In this document: positions 31,965-42,969 of the stretch, one piece after another
Numbering within the stretch: position 1 is the stretch's first letter
How the letters are laid out: the number at the start of each line of letters is the position of its first letter
From: Macrotis lagotis
Taxonomy: Eukaryota > Chordata > Mammalia > Peramelemorphia > Peramelidae
Reading direction: 5' to 3'
Length of the DNA: 64,000 bases
Assembly (NCBI RefSeq): GCF_037893015.1
Contig: NC_133660.1
Coordinates: 285,793,078-285,857,077, forward strand
Notes under the pieces: generated by a model
Seen by the model: the letters and a program-made list of their open reading frames with translations, nothing else
The model's database searches: none
Told to the model about the DNA's origin: nothing
Translations under genes and position numbers: made by a program

Positions 31965-33390
31965 AGATCTACTTTCAAGATAGAATTCCTCCTTTGCTAA
32001 ATGATCCCCTTTGAAGGCCTGGAAAAAACAGGGAAAGATTTGAACAACTTCATTCCCAAGGATCAAGGGGAAGAGCAGGTGGGATTTTGCTCCATCCAAC
32101 CCCTGTAGCAACTGGAAGTACCCAAATCCTGGGGTTTACCTTGGGAACAGAGTCAACTGGGAACCAAGAAGACAATAGATTTGAATTAAGGATGCATTCA
32201 TTCTGGGTCTGGCATTCCAGGACACTAATTGACTGTGTGACCCTGGCTAAGTCTCTTCCCAGGATCCTCTCAGATTCTGTAGCATAATTCCTCCTTATTT
32301 CCATATGCTCATGGACATACCTCAAGGCATAATGATCTCCAGTCACCTCTCTGCCAACATCTAGGGATACTACAAGTTATCTTCAGGTCCCTCTCAGCTC
32401 TGACACTTCCTGTTCTAAAGCCCTTCAGTTGGATCATGATACTACCATAAGTATTATTTCCCACATTTTACATATGAGAAAACTGAGGCACAAGAGGATA
32501 AATCACTTACCTAGGATCACATAGCTAGGAAGAGTCAGAGGCGGGATGTGAACCCTGGTCCAGTTGATCACCTCAAGGGTCACATTTGTCTTCCGGTGGC
32601 CTTGATACTTGAATTCTCAAATTTATAGTTCCTTCTAATCATCTCTGCTCCTCCTTCCTCTCCAGGATCCTCCCTCATTCTCTACCTCTCTGCCTTCTTT
32701 TTCCTCTTCCTTTTAAGTTTTCACTCTTCACAGCCCAACCCCAAGCAAGCTGGAAGGACATAACAAATAAGCTTATTATGTTGTTGGTCTAAGGATACAC
32801 AGCTCCTCACACTCCCCAAAATAGGGCCCCAGAGCTCAAAAAAGAAGGCATGAGATCTGTAAATTCTAAATGCTGTCCCACTTAACTTCCCTCCTCCTGG
32901 TCTGTTCCTCTCAAAATCTCCCTCATCTGGTTCCTGATCTGCAAACCCTCTACCCACTACCAGTTGTCCTAACCTGACTCCAAAGGTCCTAGGAGAAAGG
33001 ACAAGTCCCTTAACCTTCCTCTGACTGTGCTTAGCAGGTGACCCTTCTCCCACGCTCTTTCCCTGCCTCCTGCCCTCCCCTAAAAGAGAGGACATAGCAG
33101 AGTTCAGAGAAGCAAAGAGGTTGCAGATGATCCCATGGGGGCTGCTTTCAATAGTAGTCCTGGCTCAAGGTTATCATTGTCCTGTCCTGCCTCCATGATG
33201 GCTCGTGAAATCAGGAAAGGAGAAACCATGAGTAGAGGAAGTGAAATGAGGAAACAGAGATAACTGCCAAATCACCAAATCACTGACAAGGAAGAGACCC
33301 CAGGAACCATCTTGAACAAGACTCCTTTCCACCTGGTAGGTGGATTCAGATTTGGCTTGAAGACCCCTATTGACCTTAGAAAATACAATA
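31965..33390 (+). other. CHRM1 intron 1, repeat-poor part
   Basis: MIR fragment at 32450-32570 and a SINE-like piece at 32160-32290. 32600-33390 has no recognised repeat or gene. Confidence 0.45.
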
Positions 33391-33394
33391 TCAT

Positions 33395-33543
33395 GGGCAG
33401 CTAGATGGTGCAATGGATAGAACACCAGCCCTGGAGTCAGGAGGACCTGAGTTCAAATCAGACCTCAGGCACTTAATAATGACCACCTACCTGTGTGGCC
33501 TTGGGCAAGCCACTTCACCCCACTGCCTTGTAAAAAAAAAAAA
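33395..33543 (+). mobile_element. WSINE1-like SINE, plus strand
   Basis: gggcagctagatggtgcaat to a 13-A tail. Confidence 0.88.
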
Positions 33544-33544
33544 A

Positions 33545-33700
33545 GGAAATGGAATGTCAGAGCATAGAATGCCAAAACTAGAACATAGAATATCCGAACA
33601 GGAAGTGCCCTTCAGACACAGAGTCACAAGATATTAGAAACTAGAAAACCAGAACAGAGAATGGTCAAAACTGGAAGTGACCTCAGAATACCAACTCTCA
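33545..33700 (-). repeat. Decayed minisatellite, array 4 (minus orientation, short)
   Basis: About five units of the form gaatgtcagagcatagaatg ccaaaactagaacatag; same family as the arrays at 3.5, 22.5 and 28.6 kb. Confidence 0.6.
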
Positions 33701-33902
33701 GAACCAGCAGAGCACTCAGAGTTCTAGTCCGATCCCTCTGTTTTAGAGAAGAAAAAAACTGGAAGGTTGAAAAGGGAAATGACTTGCCCAGGATTCCATT
33801 AGCAGACTGGCTGGACCAAGTCTCAAAAATAGATCTCCTTACTCCCAAGCTAGAAATGTTTCCATGACAACACACCATCATATTCTCCCCTGACAGGTTC
33901 CC

Positions 33903-34520
33903 ATGCTTTCAATCAGGCAACTAAGATGTATTAAACCCTACTGTGTGCCCGTTACTTTGCTAAGGGCTAGGGATACAAAACTGGGAATACACACGGATAC
34001 AAGGATACACATGGATATATAAATGTATAAATCCCAATCTCCATTCTTAAGGAGCTCATCATCTAATGGGATTAGGTTCCGATAGCTATGCACTAACAAG
34101 ATCTATATAGGATCAAAGGCACTAAGTTCTTCTTGTGAAGGGAGAAGCCACTAAGATTAAGGAGGGATAGGAAAGGCTTCACCCAAAGGTGAGACTTTAG
34201 CTGAAATTTGCAGGAAGCCAGGGAAGCCAGGAGGGAGAGCCTTCCAAGAATAGAGGTGAGCCACTGGAAATACTCAGAATGTTGGGTGTGAAGGAGGCCA
34301 GTGTTCCTGGATTGGAGATTAGATGGAGAAAAATGATGTGTGAGAAGACTGGAAAAAACACAAGGCTATAAAAGGTGTTAAAGTGGACCCTAGAGCTTAT
34401 AAGGAGGCCCTGGAGTTATTGGGGGGGGAGAGATGCCATAGTCAGATCTGTATGTCAGGAGATTAGCTTGACAGCTGAAGTACTGTAGTGGAGAGAGACA
34501 CATAATAGGCAAAGAATTAG
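33903..34520 (-). repeat. L2-type LINE 3' portion, minus strand
   Basis: On + it starts with the reversed L2 tail (attaaaccctactgtgtgcc, tttgctaagggctagggata) and continues with gaaggcttcacccaaagg and gccagtgttcctggattgga, an ordered match to the adjacent L2 copy. Confidence 0.65.
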
Positions 34521-34527
34521 GATTAGA

Positions 34528-36060
34528 ATTGAATGGTTGATATGACTTTATTAAGCCCCCACCCATGTACCAGTCATGATGCTTAGTCCAGGGGAGATAA
34601 TGATATTTGTCCTTCATTTTCAAAGAAGACCATGACATCAGGGAGATGATGCCATGAAAAGATCATGAATGGATTTGAATGGGGGGGGGGGGGCTTTGCT
34701 AAATCACCAGCCTCAGTTTCTCCTCCAGAGCCATCTGGGTCCAGTGGCCAAATAGGAATCTAATCGACTGGAGATAGTCCTGGATGTGAGATAATCAGGA
34801 TTAAATGACTTGCCCAGTCACACAGTTAAGAGTCTGAGTTTGGATTCAAACTTCCATCCTCCTGATTCCAAGACCAGTGCTCTATCTGCTGTGCCACCTA
34901 GCTGCCCCATTGGGGATAGAACCAGAACTTGCCCTCAAAGAGCTCACAGTCTAATGGATTTGATTATTTAGAGATATGACCCAGGAGTTGGGAGAGAGGT
35001 TGGGTCTGGACAAGTGACTTGAGAGGATAATTGATAAGATCACCAGTTAAGGCAATTTTGAGGAAAAAGAGGAAAAGGGTCCAAGAGGAGCAAAGCAGAC
35101 AGAGGAGTAGGAGGAGAACCAAGAAAGAGAATTGTCTTGGAAATCTAGAGAGAAGAGACTGATAGGGGAAAGAGATTGGCAGACAATGTCTAAGGCTACT
35201 GAGAAATCAGTATGATTGAAGACTGAGAAGAGGTCATTCTATTTGGCCATTCTTAACTTTGGAGAGAAGTTTCATTGGAATGATAAAGTTGGAAGCCAGA
35301 CTATGGAAAGTCCAGAAGAATGAGAAGAGAAGTGGAGGCATCCATCACATGTGGAGTCAGCCTTCTCAAATTTAGTCTCAAGGGAGGAGGATGGCATGAC
35401 AGCTATCAGGAAAGATGGATCGAGAGGAGGTTTTTTGAGGATGTCAGGGGAAAAGATGGATATGAAACAAGCAGTAGATAGTGAAAGAGTAAACATAGGT
35501 AAGAGGAGGATTGACAAGAGACAATCTCCTGGAAATCATGGACAGAATAGGACGATTATGCCCTGGTAAGGAGAAGGGCCACCTCTTTGTGGGTGAAGGT
35601 GGAAGAAGGTATCCGAGATGAGGAAGAGAGGTATTCTACCTTAATCTTTTAGCAGTCAACGGGGGGGGGGGGGGGGGTGATTCTTGGCCCAAGGGGATGG
35701 AAGGAAGAGGAAGCCATGGGAAGTTTGAGGAATGATGAACAGGTTTAGGGGAATCACTGTGGTGATTTGAAAAGATGTTAAAGGATTTCCTGGTGGGGGG
35801 GGGGGGGGCCTGGTTCGAATGACCTATGCTAAACTTATAGTGGACCCAGCCAGGAGGAGTTTTCAAAAGCACGTGAGTAGGAGCAAAGTCGGTGGATAGT
35901 GGGAGTGATCCAGGGCTGAGGTTTAACAGGCCTACCAGTTGTAGAGTTGAAGTGGTTCAACAAGATGTCAAGTTGGGGAGAGAAAAAGTCAATGTTGAGG
36001 TGATGGCCTGGGAGACAACTGAGGAGTAGAGGGATTAGAGGTGGAAGTGATGCAAAGAAG
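34528..36060 (-). repeat. L2-type LINE, ~1.2 kb, minus strand, interrupted by a SINE
   Basis: A second 3' tail (tttattaagcccccacccatg) is split by the SINE at 34599-34908 and resumes ggggatagaaccagaacttg, agctcacagtctaatgg. It extends into the reverse-transcriptase region, where on + gacaatgtctaaggctactg corresponds to the antisense of the L2 DLSAAFDTVD motif. Contains two poly-G runs (35660-35677, 35795-35807). Confidence 0.65.
34599..34908 (-). mobile_element. ~310 bp marsupial SINE, minus strand (copy C)
   Basis: gatatttgtccttcattttc ... gccatctgggtccagtggcc ... ctgtgccacctagctgcccc; inserted in the L2 tail. Confidence 0.7.
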
Positions 36061-36546
36061 GAAAAAAAATTAAAGATCCCAGCTTCTTTCCCTTATTCCT
36101 CTAGGAAAAACCTAACCTGACCGTTTCCCTAATCGAGGTTCAGAAAGGAACCATGACCTTGGTGTCACTTCTCACCCACAATCTTGGAGGATGAGGCCCC
36201 CAAGTCTGGCCAAAGCACTCTCCCACATCCCTCACACTCTAGGGGCCCTGTTGACAGAGGGGGCATAGATATTACCTCTTCCTTGACTGGTACACCCATT
36301 TTACAGCTGAGCATACTGAGGCAGAGAGAGGATAACTGGTTCACCCAGGGTCATAAAGCTAAGAAGTATCAAAATTGGAATTGGACTTCAAGTCATCTAC
36401 CTTCAGGACTAGGACTCTTCCCATTAGTTGACCCCTCAGAATGCCAGGCAGACTCGATGCCTCCACAGCCAGCCCAACACACCATCAAGCCCCTATTAGG
36501 TATCCTTTGAAGGTGTTGAATGTGCTCAAGTACCTTCTCTTTTCAG

Positions 36547-36686
36547 GTTCGGAGCTTGGCCTGAGGGAGTCCAGAAGTGGTCTCCCTGCCCCAGGGAAGG
36601 AAGGGGTTGCCCCCTGAGCCAGGGAAGGAAGGTCCTCCTCTCCCTAGCCCACTCTGCATCTCCCATGTGGCACAGCAGCTGCTGAC
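36547..36686 (+). other. CHRM1: CHRM1 exon 2, 5' untranslated part
   Basis: Acceptor ctcttttcag ends at 36546, preceded by a pyrimidine-rich stretch; 140 nt to the ATG. The single-coding-exon layout with an upstream non-coding exon is known for mammalian M1. Confidence 0.65.
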
Positions 36687-38078
36687 ATGAACGTCTCTGT
36701 CGCCCCCGCCGTGAGCCCCAACATCACTGTCCTGGAGCCGGTGAAGGGCCCATGGCAAGTGGCCTTCATCATCCTCACCACGGGCCTGCTGTCACTGGCT
36801 ACTGTGACTGGAAACCTGCTGGTACTGATATCCTTCAAGGTCAACAGTGAGCTCAAGACAGTCAACAACTACTTCCTGCTCAGCCTGGCATGTGCCGACC
36901 TCATCATAGGTGTGGTCTCCATGAACCTCTATACCACCTACCTGGTCATGGGGCACTGGGCCCTCGGCACGCTAGCCTGTGACCTCTGGCTGGCACTGGA
37001 CTATGTGGCCAGCAATGCCTCGGTCATGAACCTATTGCTCATCAGCTTTGACCGCTACTTCTCCGTCACCAGGCCACTCAGCTACCGAGCCAAGAGGACC
37101 CCTCGGCGAGCTGCGCTGATGATTGGCCTGGCCTGGCTGGTCTCCTTCGTGCTCTGGGCCCCAGCCATTCTCTTCTGGCAGTACCTGGTGGGCAAGCGGA
37201 CCGTGAAGGCTGGCCAGTGTTACATCCAGTTCCTCTCTGAGCCCATCATCACCTTCGGCACAGCCATGGCAGCTTTCTACCTCCCTGTCACCGTCATGTG
37301 CGTGCTTTACTGGCGCATCTACCGTGAGACTGAGAACAGGGCCAGGGAGCTGGCGGCACTTCAGGGCTCTGAGACGCCGGGCAAGGGGCTAGGTGGAGGT
37401 AGCAGCAGCAGCTCGGAGAGGTCCCAGCCGGGCCCCGAAGGTTCCCCTGACGTACCAACAAGGCGCTGCTGCTGTTGCTGGGGACCCCGGCTCCTTCCTT
37501 CCTACACCTGGAAGGAAGAAGAGGAAGAGGAGGAGGATGAAGGCTACCTGGAGTCTCTGACATCCTCTGAGGGAGAGGAGGCAGGCTTTGAGGTGGTCAT
37601 CAAGATGCCCATGGTGGGGCCAGAAGCCCAAGCTCCAGCCAAGCCACCTCCTCGGGCATCCCCCCAGACAGTAAAGCGCCCCACCAAGAAGACCCGCGAG
37701 CGGGTGAGCAAGGAGCCGAAGAGAAAGGGGAAGGAACAGCTGACCAAGCGTAAGACCTTCTCGCTGGTCAAAGAGAAGAAGGCTGCCAGGACCCTGAGCG
37801 CCATCCTCCTGGCCTTCATCCTCACCTGGACCCCGTACAACATCATGGTGCTCGTGTCCACCTTCTGCACTGATTGCGTACCCGAGACCTTGTGGGAACT
37901 AGGCTACTGGCTCTGCTATGTCAACAGCACCATCAACCCCATGTGTTATGCGCTCTGCAACAAGGCCTTCCGCGACACCTTCCGCCTGCTGCTGCTCTGC
38001 CGCTGGGACAAGAGGCGCTGGCGGAAGATCCCAAAGCGTCCTGGATCTGTCCACCGCACCCCATCTCGGCAGTGTTGA
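36687..38078 (+). CDS. CHRM1: Muscarinic acetylcholine receptor M1, complete coding exon
   Basis: 463-residue class A GPCR, three longer than human M1 (460). M1 is known as a Gq/11-coupled postsynaptic receptor of forebrain neurons and some glands. The protein is readable end to end. It has N-glycosylation sites N2 (NVS) and N12 (NIT), seven membrane segments and orthosteric Asp105 in LALDYV. DRY at 122-124 is followed by [13 protein letters not shown], and C98-C178 can form the usual disulfide. WTPYNIM in TM6 carries the Tyr/Asn pair (384/385 here), and TM7 has [12 protein letters not shown]. The C-terminus [14 protein letters not shown] is the same as human. The long third intracellular loop (about 210-365) holds a run of four Cys (CCCCW), an acidic run of nine Glu/Asp and a Lys/Arg-rich end ([15 protein letters not shown]). 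Odd: extracellular loop 2 has Lys170, Lys174 and Glu185 where human M1 has Glu, Leu and Gln. The start is chosen by identity with MN-S[10 protein letters not shown] of the family. Confidence 0.99.
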   Translation: MNVSVAPAVSPNITVLEPVKGPWQVAFIILTTGLLSLATVTGNLLVLISFKVNSELKTVNNYFLLSLACADLIIGVVSMNLYTTYLVMGHWALGTLACDLWLALDYVASNASVMNLLLISFDRYFSVTRPLSYRAKRTPRRAALMIGLAWLVSFVLWAPAILFWQYLVGKRTVKAGQCYIQFLSEPIITFGTAMAAFYLPVTVMCVLYWRIYRETENRARELAALQGSETPGKGLGGGSSSSSERSQPGPEGSPDVPTRRCCCCWGPRLLPSYTWKEEEEEEEDEGYLESLTSSEGEEAGFEVVIKMPMVGPEAQAPAKPPPRASPQTVKRPTKKTRERVSKEPKRKGKEQLTKRKTFSLVKEKKAARTLSAILLAFILTWTPYNIMVLVSTFCTDCVPETLWELGYWLCYVNSTINPMCYALCNKAFRDTFRLLLLCRWDKRRWRKIPKRPGSVHRTPSRQC

Positions 38079-38204
38079 TGCCAAGCCAAGTCCAGACCTG
38101 CCTCGCCCTGCCACGCCTGTGCTCGTGCAGACCCCCCCACACATACACACACAGCTTCCTAATGTAAGAGAGCTGTCCCATCGCCCATCCATCCCCTATC
38201 AATT

Positions 38205-38500
38205 CAACTCCACAAGTACTAAGTAAATGCCTACTGTGTACAGTATGCCTTTATGTGGCACTGGGACTTCAAATACAAGAGGAAGCCATACAACTCCTCA
38301 AGAAGCTTACAGTCTAATAGAGAAGATACCACATGGACACAGCTGATCATGATAGAGTCGAACATGATAGGGGTGAAGGAGAAATTTGGACCAAATGACT
38401 TGAGATTGTTGGAGGAGGGGGCAATGTTGGCAGCTGGAATACTCTGGAAGGCTTCCTGGAGGAGATGGAAGCAGCGTTGGGCTACAGTCCCAGAGGACTC
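38205..38500 (-). repeat. L2-type LINE 3' fragment inside the CHRM1 3'UTR
   Basis: Phrases actaagtaaatgcctactgt, gaagcttacagtctaatag and ctctggaaggcttcctggag match other reversed L2 tails in this window. Confidence 0.55.
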
Positions 38501-38794
38501 TGGGGGAGCCGCTGTCCTCCACCAGGATAGGAGGGCCCTGCTTGTATCCTGAGTCCTGTTGATCCCAGGGAAACAGGTTATTCTGCTTTCCAATTGGAAG
38601 GACTGGACAGTGCACCAGGAAGAAGTCTTGGGAGGAGGATCTGGGCCTCAGAGTCTTGTTTGTTCTCTATGGAGAAAACCTGAGCAGTCCAGTGGGGGGG
38701 GGGGGGGGCGGCGGAGAAATCAAATGGACTAATTCAGACTAAAAATGAATAGGGCCCTCCACCCAGCACAGGGCTCTGGTGGTTTTGGACGGGG

Positions 38795-38808
38795 GTGCCC
38801 TCTGGTGG
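38795..38808 (-). promoter_or_regulatory. CTCF motif (minus strand) in the CHRM1 3'UTR
   Basis: Minus strand CCACCAGAGGGCAC fits the CTCF core consensus at every position and is extended by TGGCCAC upstream. Confidence 0.6.
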
Positions 38809-38981
38809 CCACAGAGACCACTGATGCCATCGACATGGAAAGACTTCAGGTGGCCCCTGGAACACCTTGGACCTGGACTTTGAGAACTCCAACAAAGCAG
38901 ATCTGGCCCCACCTGAGATGTCAGACCACTGAGCATCCTGTCCTCTGATGATGCCATATCCACCCCAACCCCAAAGTACAG

Positions 38982-38987
38982 AATAAA
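38982..38987 (+). terminator. Proximal AATAAA of CHRM1
   Basis: cagAATAAAagccc, about 0.9 kb after the stop; a possible alternative cleavage site. Confidence 0.5.
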
Positions 38988-39392
38988 AGCCCAGCCTGGG
39001 TCAGGAAAGGACCAGAGGAGAGAGGCAGAACAATGGGACAGAAGGAGGATTGATTTGGAGTACTGGCAAATCCTTTGGGGCCTTCCCTCCCCAGCCTGAG
39101 GTCTTTACTCTGCACCGATATCGATGTCTAAGGACAAAAATCTTTCGCATGCTGCCCTTGCCACCTGTCCTGTGACAACGCCCTTCTTTTCTGCTCTGCC
39201 TCCCCTCCCCCAGTAGCCCTTCCATACGCACACCCAGCTCTGGGCTCTCAGGGCTGGCACCCCAATACGTGTGCGTGCTCACAGACCCAGTGTTCCAAGC
39301 ATGGCCATCCAGCCCTCACCCCTTACCCTGCCCGGTCCCATCCTGACCCTGAATGTTTGTGTTCTTCCAGTCTTTGGTGAGAGACACGTGTA

Positions 39393-39398
39393 AATAAA
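39393..39398 (+). terminator. Distal AATAAA of CHRM1
   Basis: gtgtaAATAAAgaaac, 1.3 kb after the stop; gives a 3'UTR of the size usual for M1 mRNA. Confidence 0.65.
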
Positions 39399-40270
39399 GA
39401 AACAAACGGCAGCAGTTAACGAGCTGAGTCCTTTCTCAGCTCCTGGCAGGTGACCCTGGTTCCCAGCTGTGACAGGAGAGGACCTGGGAAAGCTTCTCTC
39501 CCCCCTTCAAGTCCCCCTGGATGCAGCCACAGGCTCCAGGTCCCTCTCCCATTGGTAGACTGTAGGGAGGAGCCCTTGGAAGGACAGTTTTACAGCACCT
39601 TTCTCCAGGAGCTGAGGGTTCTCAGCCTGGGGCACTTCTGGGATTTGGCATGAGAAAGAGTCTTCAGGGTCCCCTTGCCAGCTTAGACAAGGGCCTAGTG
39701 TTCTGTTGTGTGAGACCAGGTTGTCGAGTTTGGTTACACATTTTCAGAGACCCCGCCAACCCTCTGAAGCTTAGGGGTTGACAGTAGTGGAGCCCAGCCA
39801 GCCATGGCAAAACCCTTGCTCCCAAATTTCAATTAGATACAGCACACATGAACCATCTACTGTATGCAAAGGACTATGGAAAAAGCTGAGTTGCCTTGGA
39901 TCCCTGCCTTCAGGGATCTTTCAGCCTAGTAAATCAGGGGATCAGACCCCAAAACCAAACATCACACACACCTGTCAGTAACATGTATTAGTAAGAGTGG
40001 TAGAAGGAAGACTGGCAATCTGTCCTGGGAAGAATCAGGACTAGCTTCTGGATTGGGTTGGTATTTGAGGGGGACTATAAAGGGGACAGAAGAAAATGGA
40101 AGAGACTGAAGGTAAGTAATTCTGGACTCAAGAGACGACCAGAGTTAAGGCAAGAAGTCTCCAGCTCTGCCAGAGGTTTTGAAATGGGGAGCAGTTTGGC
40201 TGGGTGATCATCATAGACATGTTTAGGTCTTGCTTTAGGGTTGGCAAAGTACTTTACAAATATCTCTTTT

Positions 40271-40427
40271 GGGGGCAGCTAGGTGGTACCAGCCCTGAAG
40301 TCAGGAGTACCTGAGTTCAAAGCCAGCCTCAGACATTTAATAATTACCTAGCTGTGTGACCTTGGGCAAGTCACTTAACCCCATTGCCTTGCCAAAAAAA
40401 ACCCTTAAAAACAAAACAAAAAAAAAA
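40271..40427 (+). mobile_element. WSINE1-like SINE, plus strand, with internal deletion
   Basis: ggggcagctaggtgg is joined directly to taccagccctgaagtcagg, so about 20 bp of the family are missing. A-rich tail. Confidence 0.85.
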
Positions 40428-41726
40428 TATCTCTTTTGAATTACTCTGGGAAGTCAGTGTTATTATTATCCTCATTTTACAGAAGAGGAAACTGAGGCAG
40501 GCAGCAATTTAAGTGACTTGTTTAGGAAAGTACAGCAAGTATCTGAGACAATTAGAATTCAGGTCTTCCTGATTCCAGATCAGGTCCAGGGCTCTATTCT
40601 TCTGGGTCACATTACATAAGGTATTTGAGATAAAGTTATGCCCTAGCCTTCCATATGGGCAAATGTGCTCTGTCTCATCCCCCTTGGTCCTCCAACTCAA
40701 TGGCAGTTAGAGTAAGAGTTGGACAAAAGAGCTATGGAACCCCAACTTAACACAGCTTCATGATAACCTTGTGTGATTAGTGTTAGAGGTTCTGATTTTG
40801 TGATCCTAATTTTATAGATAAGGCTCAGAGAGGTTAAGAGAATTAGGATCATAGATTTAGATGATCTCAGAGGTCACCTAGTCCAACTCTCATTTTAAAA
40901 GACAAGGAGACCAAGAGCAGAGAAGTCAAGTGACTTGACCAAAGTCACATCATTGCCTCACAACTAATAGTGTCAGAAATAGGTCAGGATTCTCCTGACG
41001 CACCTCCTTCTATACTTTTACCATGACCTTATTGGCCCCTTCCTACATCAAGGATGCACACTAAACCAAATGACTTGGAAGGGAATGGGAAAGGAAGATG
41101 TCAAATTCATTTAGCATCAGTGAAGAAGACCAAATGAAGCCCAGCCCTCTGATCTTTCAGATGAGGAAATGGCGGCCCAGAGTGGGGTGTGTGTTGACTG
41201 AAGTTACAGGAACTAGAACTCATGTCTTCTGCCTCCAGTCCTGAATTTTTCCTGTCATACCACATGGACCATGCCCTCAGAAAAGGGCCCAAGGCTTCGC
41301 TGAGGAGGTGAGACTTGATCCATCTCTCCAGAACATGAGATCTGGCCACTCTCTCCAACAGAGGAACTGAGGCACAATTCCTTCTAGAACTAGTGGACAT
41401 CAAGTAGGAATGGGGGGTGGGGTGGGAAAGGAGCATCCAACTAGCCAGGATCAGGTTGGCAGCCAGCATCCGGCCGGAAGGGAAAAGAGAAGAAGGGAGG
41501 AAATAACCAATGAGAAAGATGGCATCAGCCCACCCAAAACATCCCTCCCTTGTGGGCTAGAGGAGGAGGCCTGGAGGAGAAGCATTCTTGGCCAGAGAAA
41601 CAACAGTTCTCTTCATGGGCGAGCAGGAAGTGAGGGAAAACAAGAAGCATTGTCTTTGAGATGTGGGGGCAAATCCTTGATGGTGACAGCTGCCCCCTGA
41701 GCAGATGGGGTGGAGCTCCCGGAGAT

Positions 41727-41727
<1 letters not shown>

Positions 41728-41762
<35 letters not shown>

Positions 41763-41815
41763 GCACGCACGTGCGCACACGCACACGCACACGCACATGC
41801 ACATGCACACACGTG
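41728..41815. repeat. (CA)n/(CGCA)n microsatellite
   Basis: CA run followed by CGCA and CACG units, an alternating purine-pyrimidine tract of about 88 bp. Confidence 0.9.
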
Positions 41816-42325
41816 TGACTCGCTACCCCCACCTGCTGGCTCTATGAAGAACCAGCATTGAATTGAAACTTCTGAAACTGAGCTTCCTTGGTCTGAGCAT
41901 GCCAGTCTAGAAGCCCTTCTGGGATTCAGATGAAGTGTCTCTGGCCAACAGGAATGGGCCACACTGACAGTCACAGTCCCCACCCAGGGATGCCCGACCT
42001 AGACAACTCTCCAAGGTCTCTTCCTGCTCTAGAACCCATCACCCTACCTCTGAGACTGAAGAACTAGACAGAAAGAGAAGACCTTTGGGATCCCTACTAC
42101 CTCACTGCAAAGGGACCCAAGGAGAGGAAATTCCAGAAGCAAGAAGCCTAAAAGAGGAAAGACGATGGTAGCTAGGTCTGGGGACTGCTATCAATTCAAT
42201 AAGCATTGCCTCAGATCTGCTGACCTGCAAGGCCCTCTATTGAACATTGGTCCTACAAAGACATATCACATCTGGGCCATCTGGATTCAATTCAACAGAC
42301 AGATTAACAGATAGCTTCTAGGGGC

Positions 42326-42327
<2 letters not shown>

Positions 42328-42356
<29 letters not shown>

Positions 42357-42378
42357 GCGTGTGTGTGTATGTGTGTCT
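42328..42378. repeat. (GT)n microsatellite
   Basis: About 22 GT units with one interruption. Confidence 0.9.
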
Positions 42379-42969
42379 ATACATACATATCTATATCATG
42401 TGTATTATTATAATAATATAGGATTTTATATTTTGCTGTTTCAATAGACCTGTGATCTAATCACAAGATTGAAGATATAAACCTGGAAGAGACTTCAGAA
42501 GTTCTTGTTTTATAGAAGGGGAAACAGAGGTAACAGAGTAGAATAATGACTTGTCCAAAGTCACATAAGCAGAGATGCATGAACTGAATCAACTCCCATT
42601 TCTACTTCCTTGTTCTTGTCCACTTCCCATCTCCTCTGGCAAATAAGCCCTGCAACCATTCATTCCCTCTCTCTACTTTTCTGGGTGTTCTGATCTACCA
42701 GCTTGATCCTTCAAGCATAAACCTAAGGGTACATATATGGCAAGATAAAACAGCCTTAGCTCTATATGTCTTGAAGTAAAAATCAGAGTTGACAACCTAC
42801 TGAGCAGTTAACAATTCCATCTCGTAGTCAGACTCAGGAATAGCCAGGTGGCAAATATTCTTGTCCAAAAGGAAGCAACACAAAGGAAGTAACAAAAGAT
42901 GACCTTGGTAGACTTGAAGGCCATCTTTTTCCCAGAGGCACTTCCACCTGTGACATCAGGATCCCAGTC

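Larger units (their letters stand above)
38079..39420 (+). other. CHRM1: CHRM1 3' untranslated region
   Basis: About 1.3 kb to the second polyadenylation signal. It contains an L2-type segment (38205-38500), a poly-G run (38694-38709) and a CTCF motif (38795-38808). The end is estimated from AATAAA at 39393. Confidence 0.65.
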
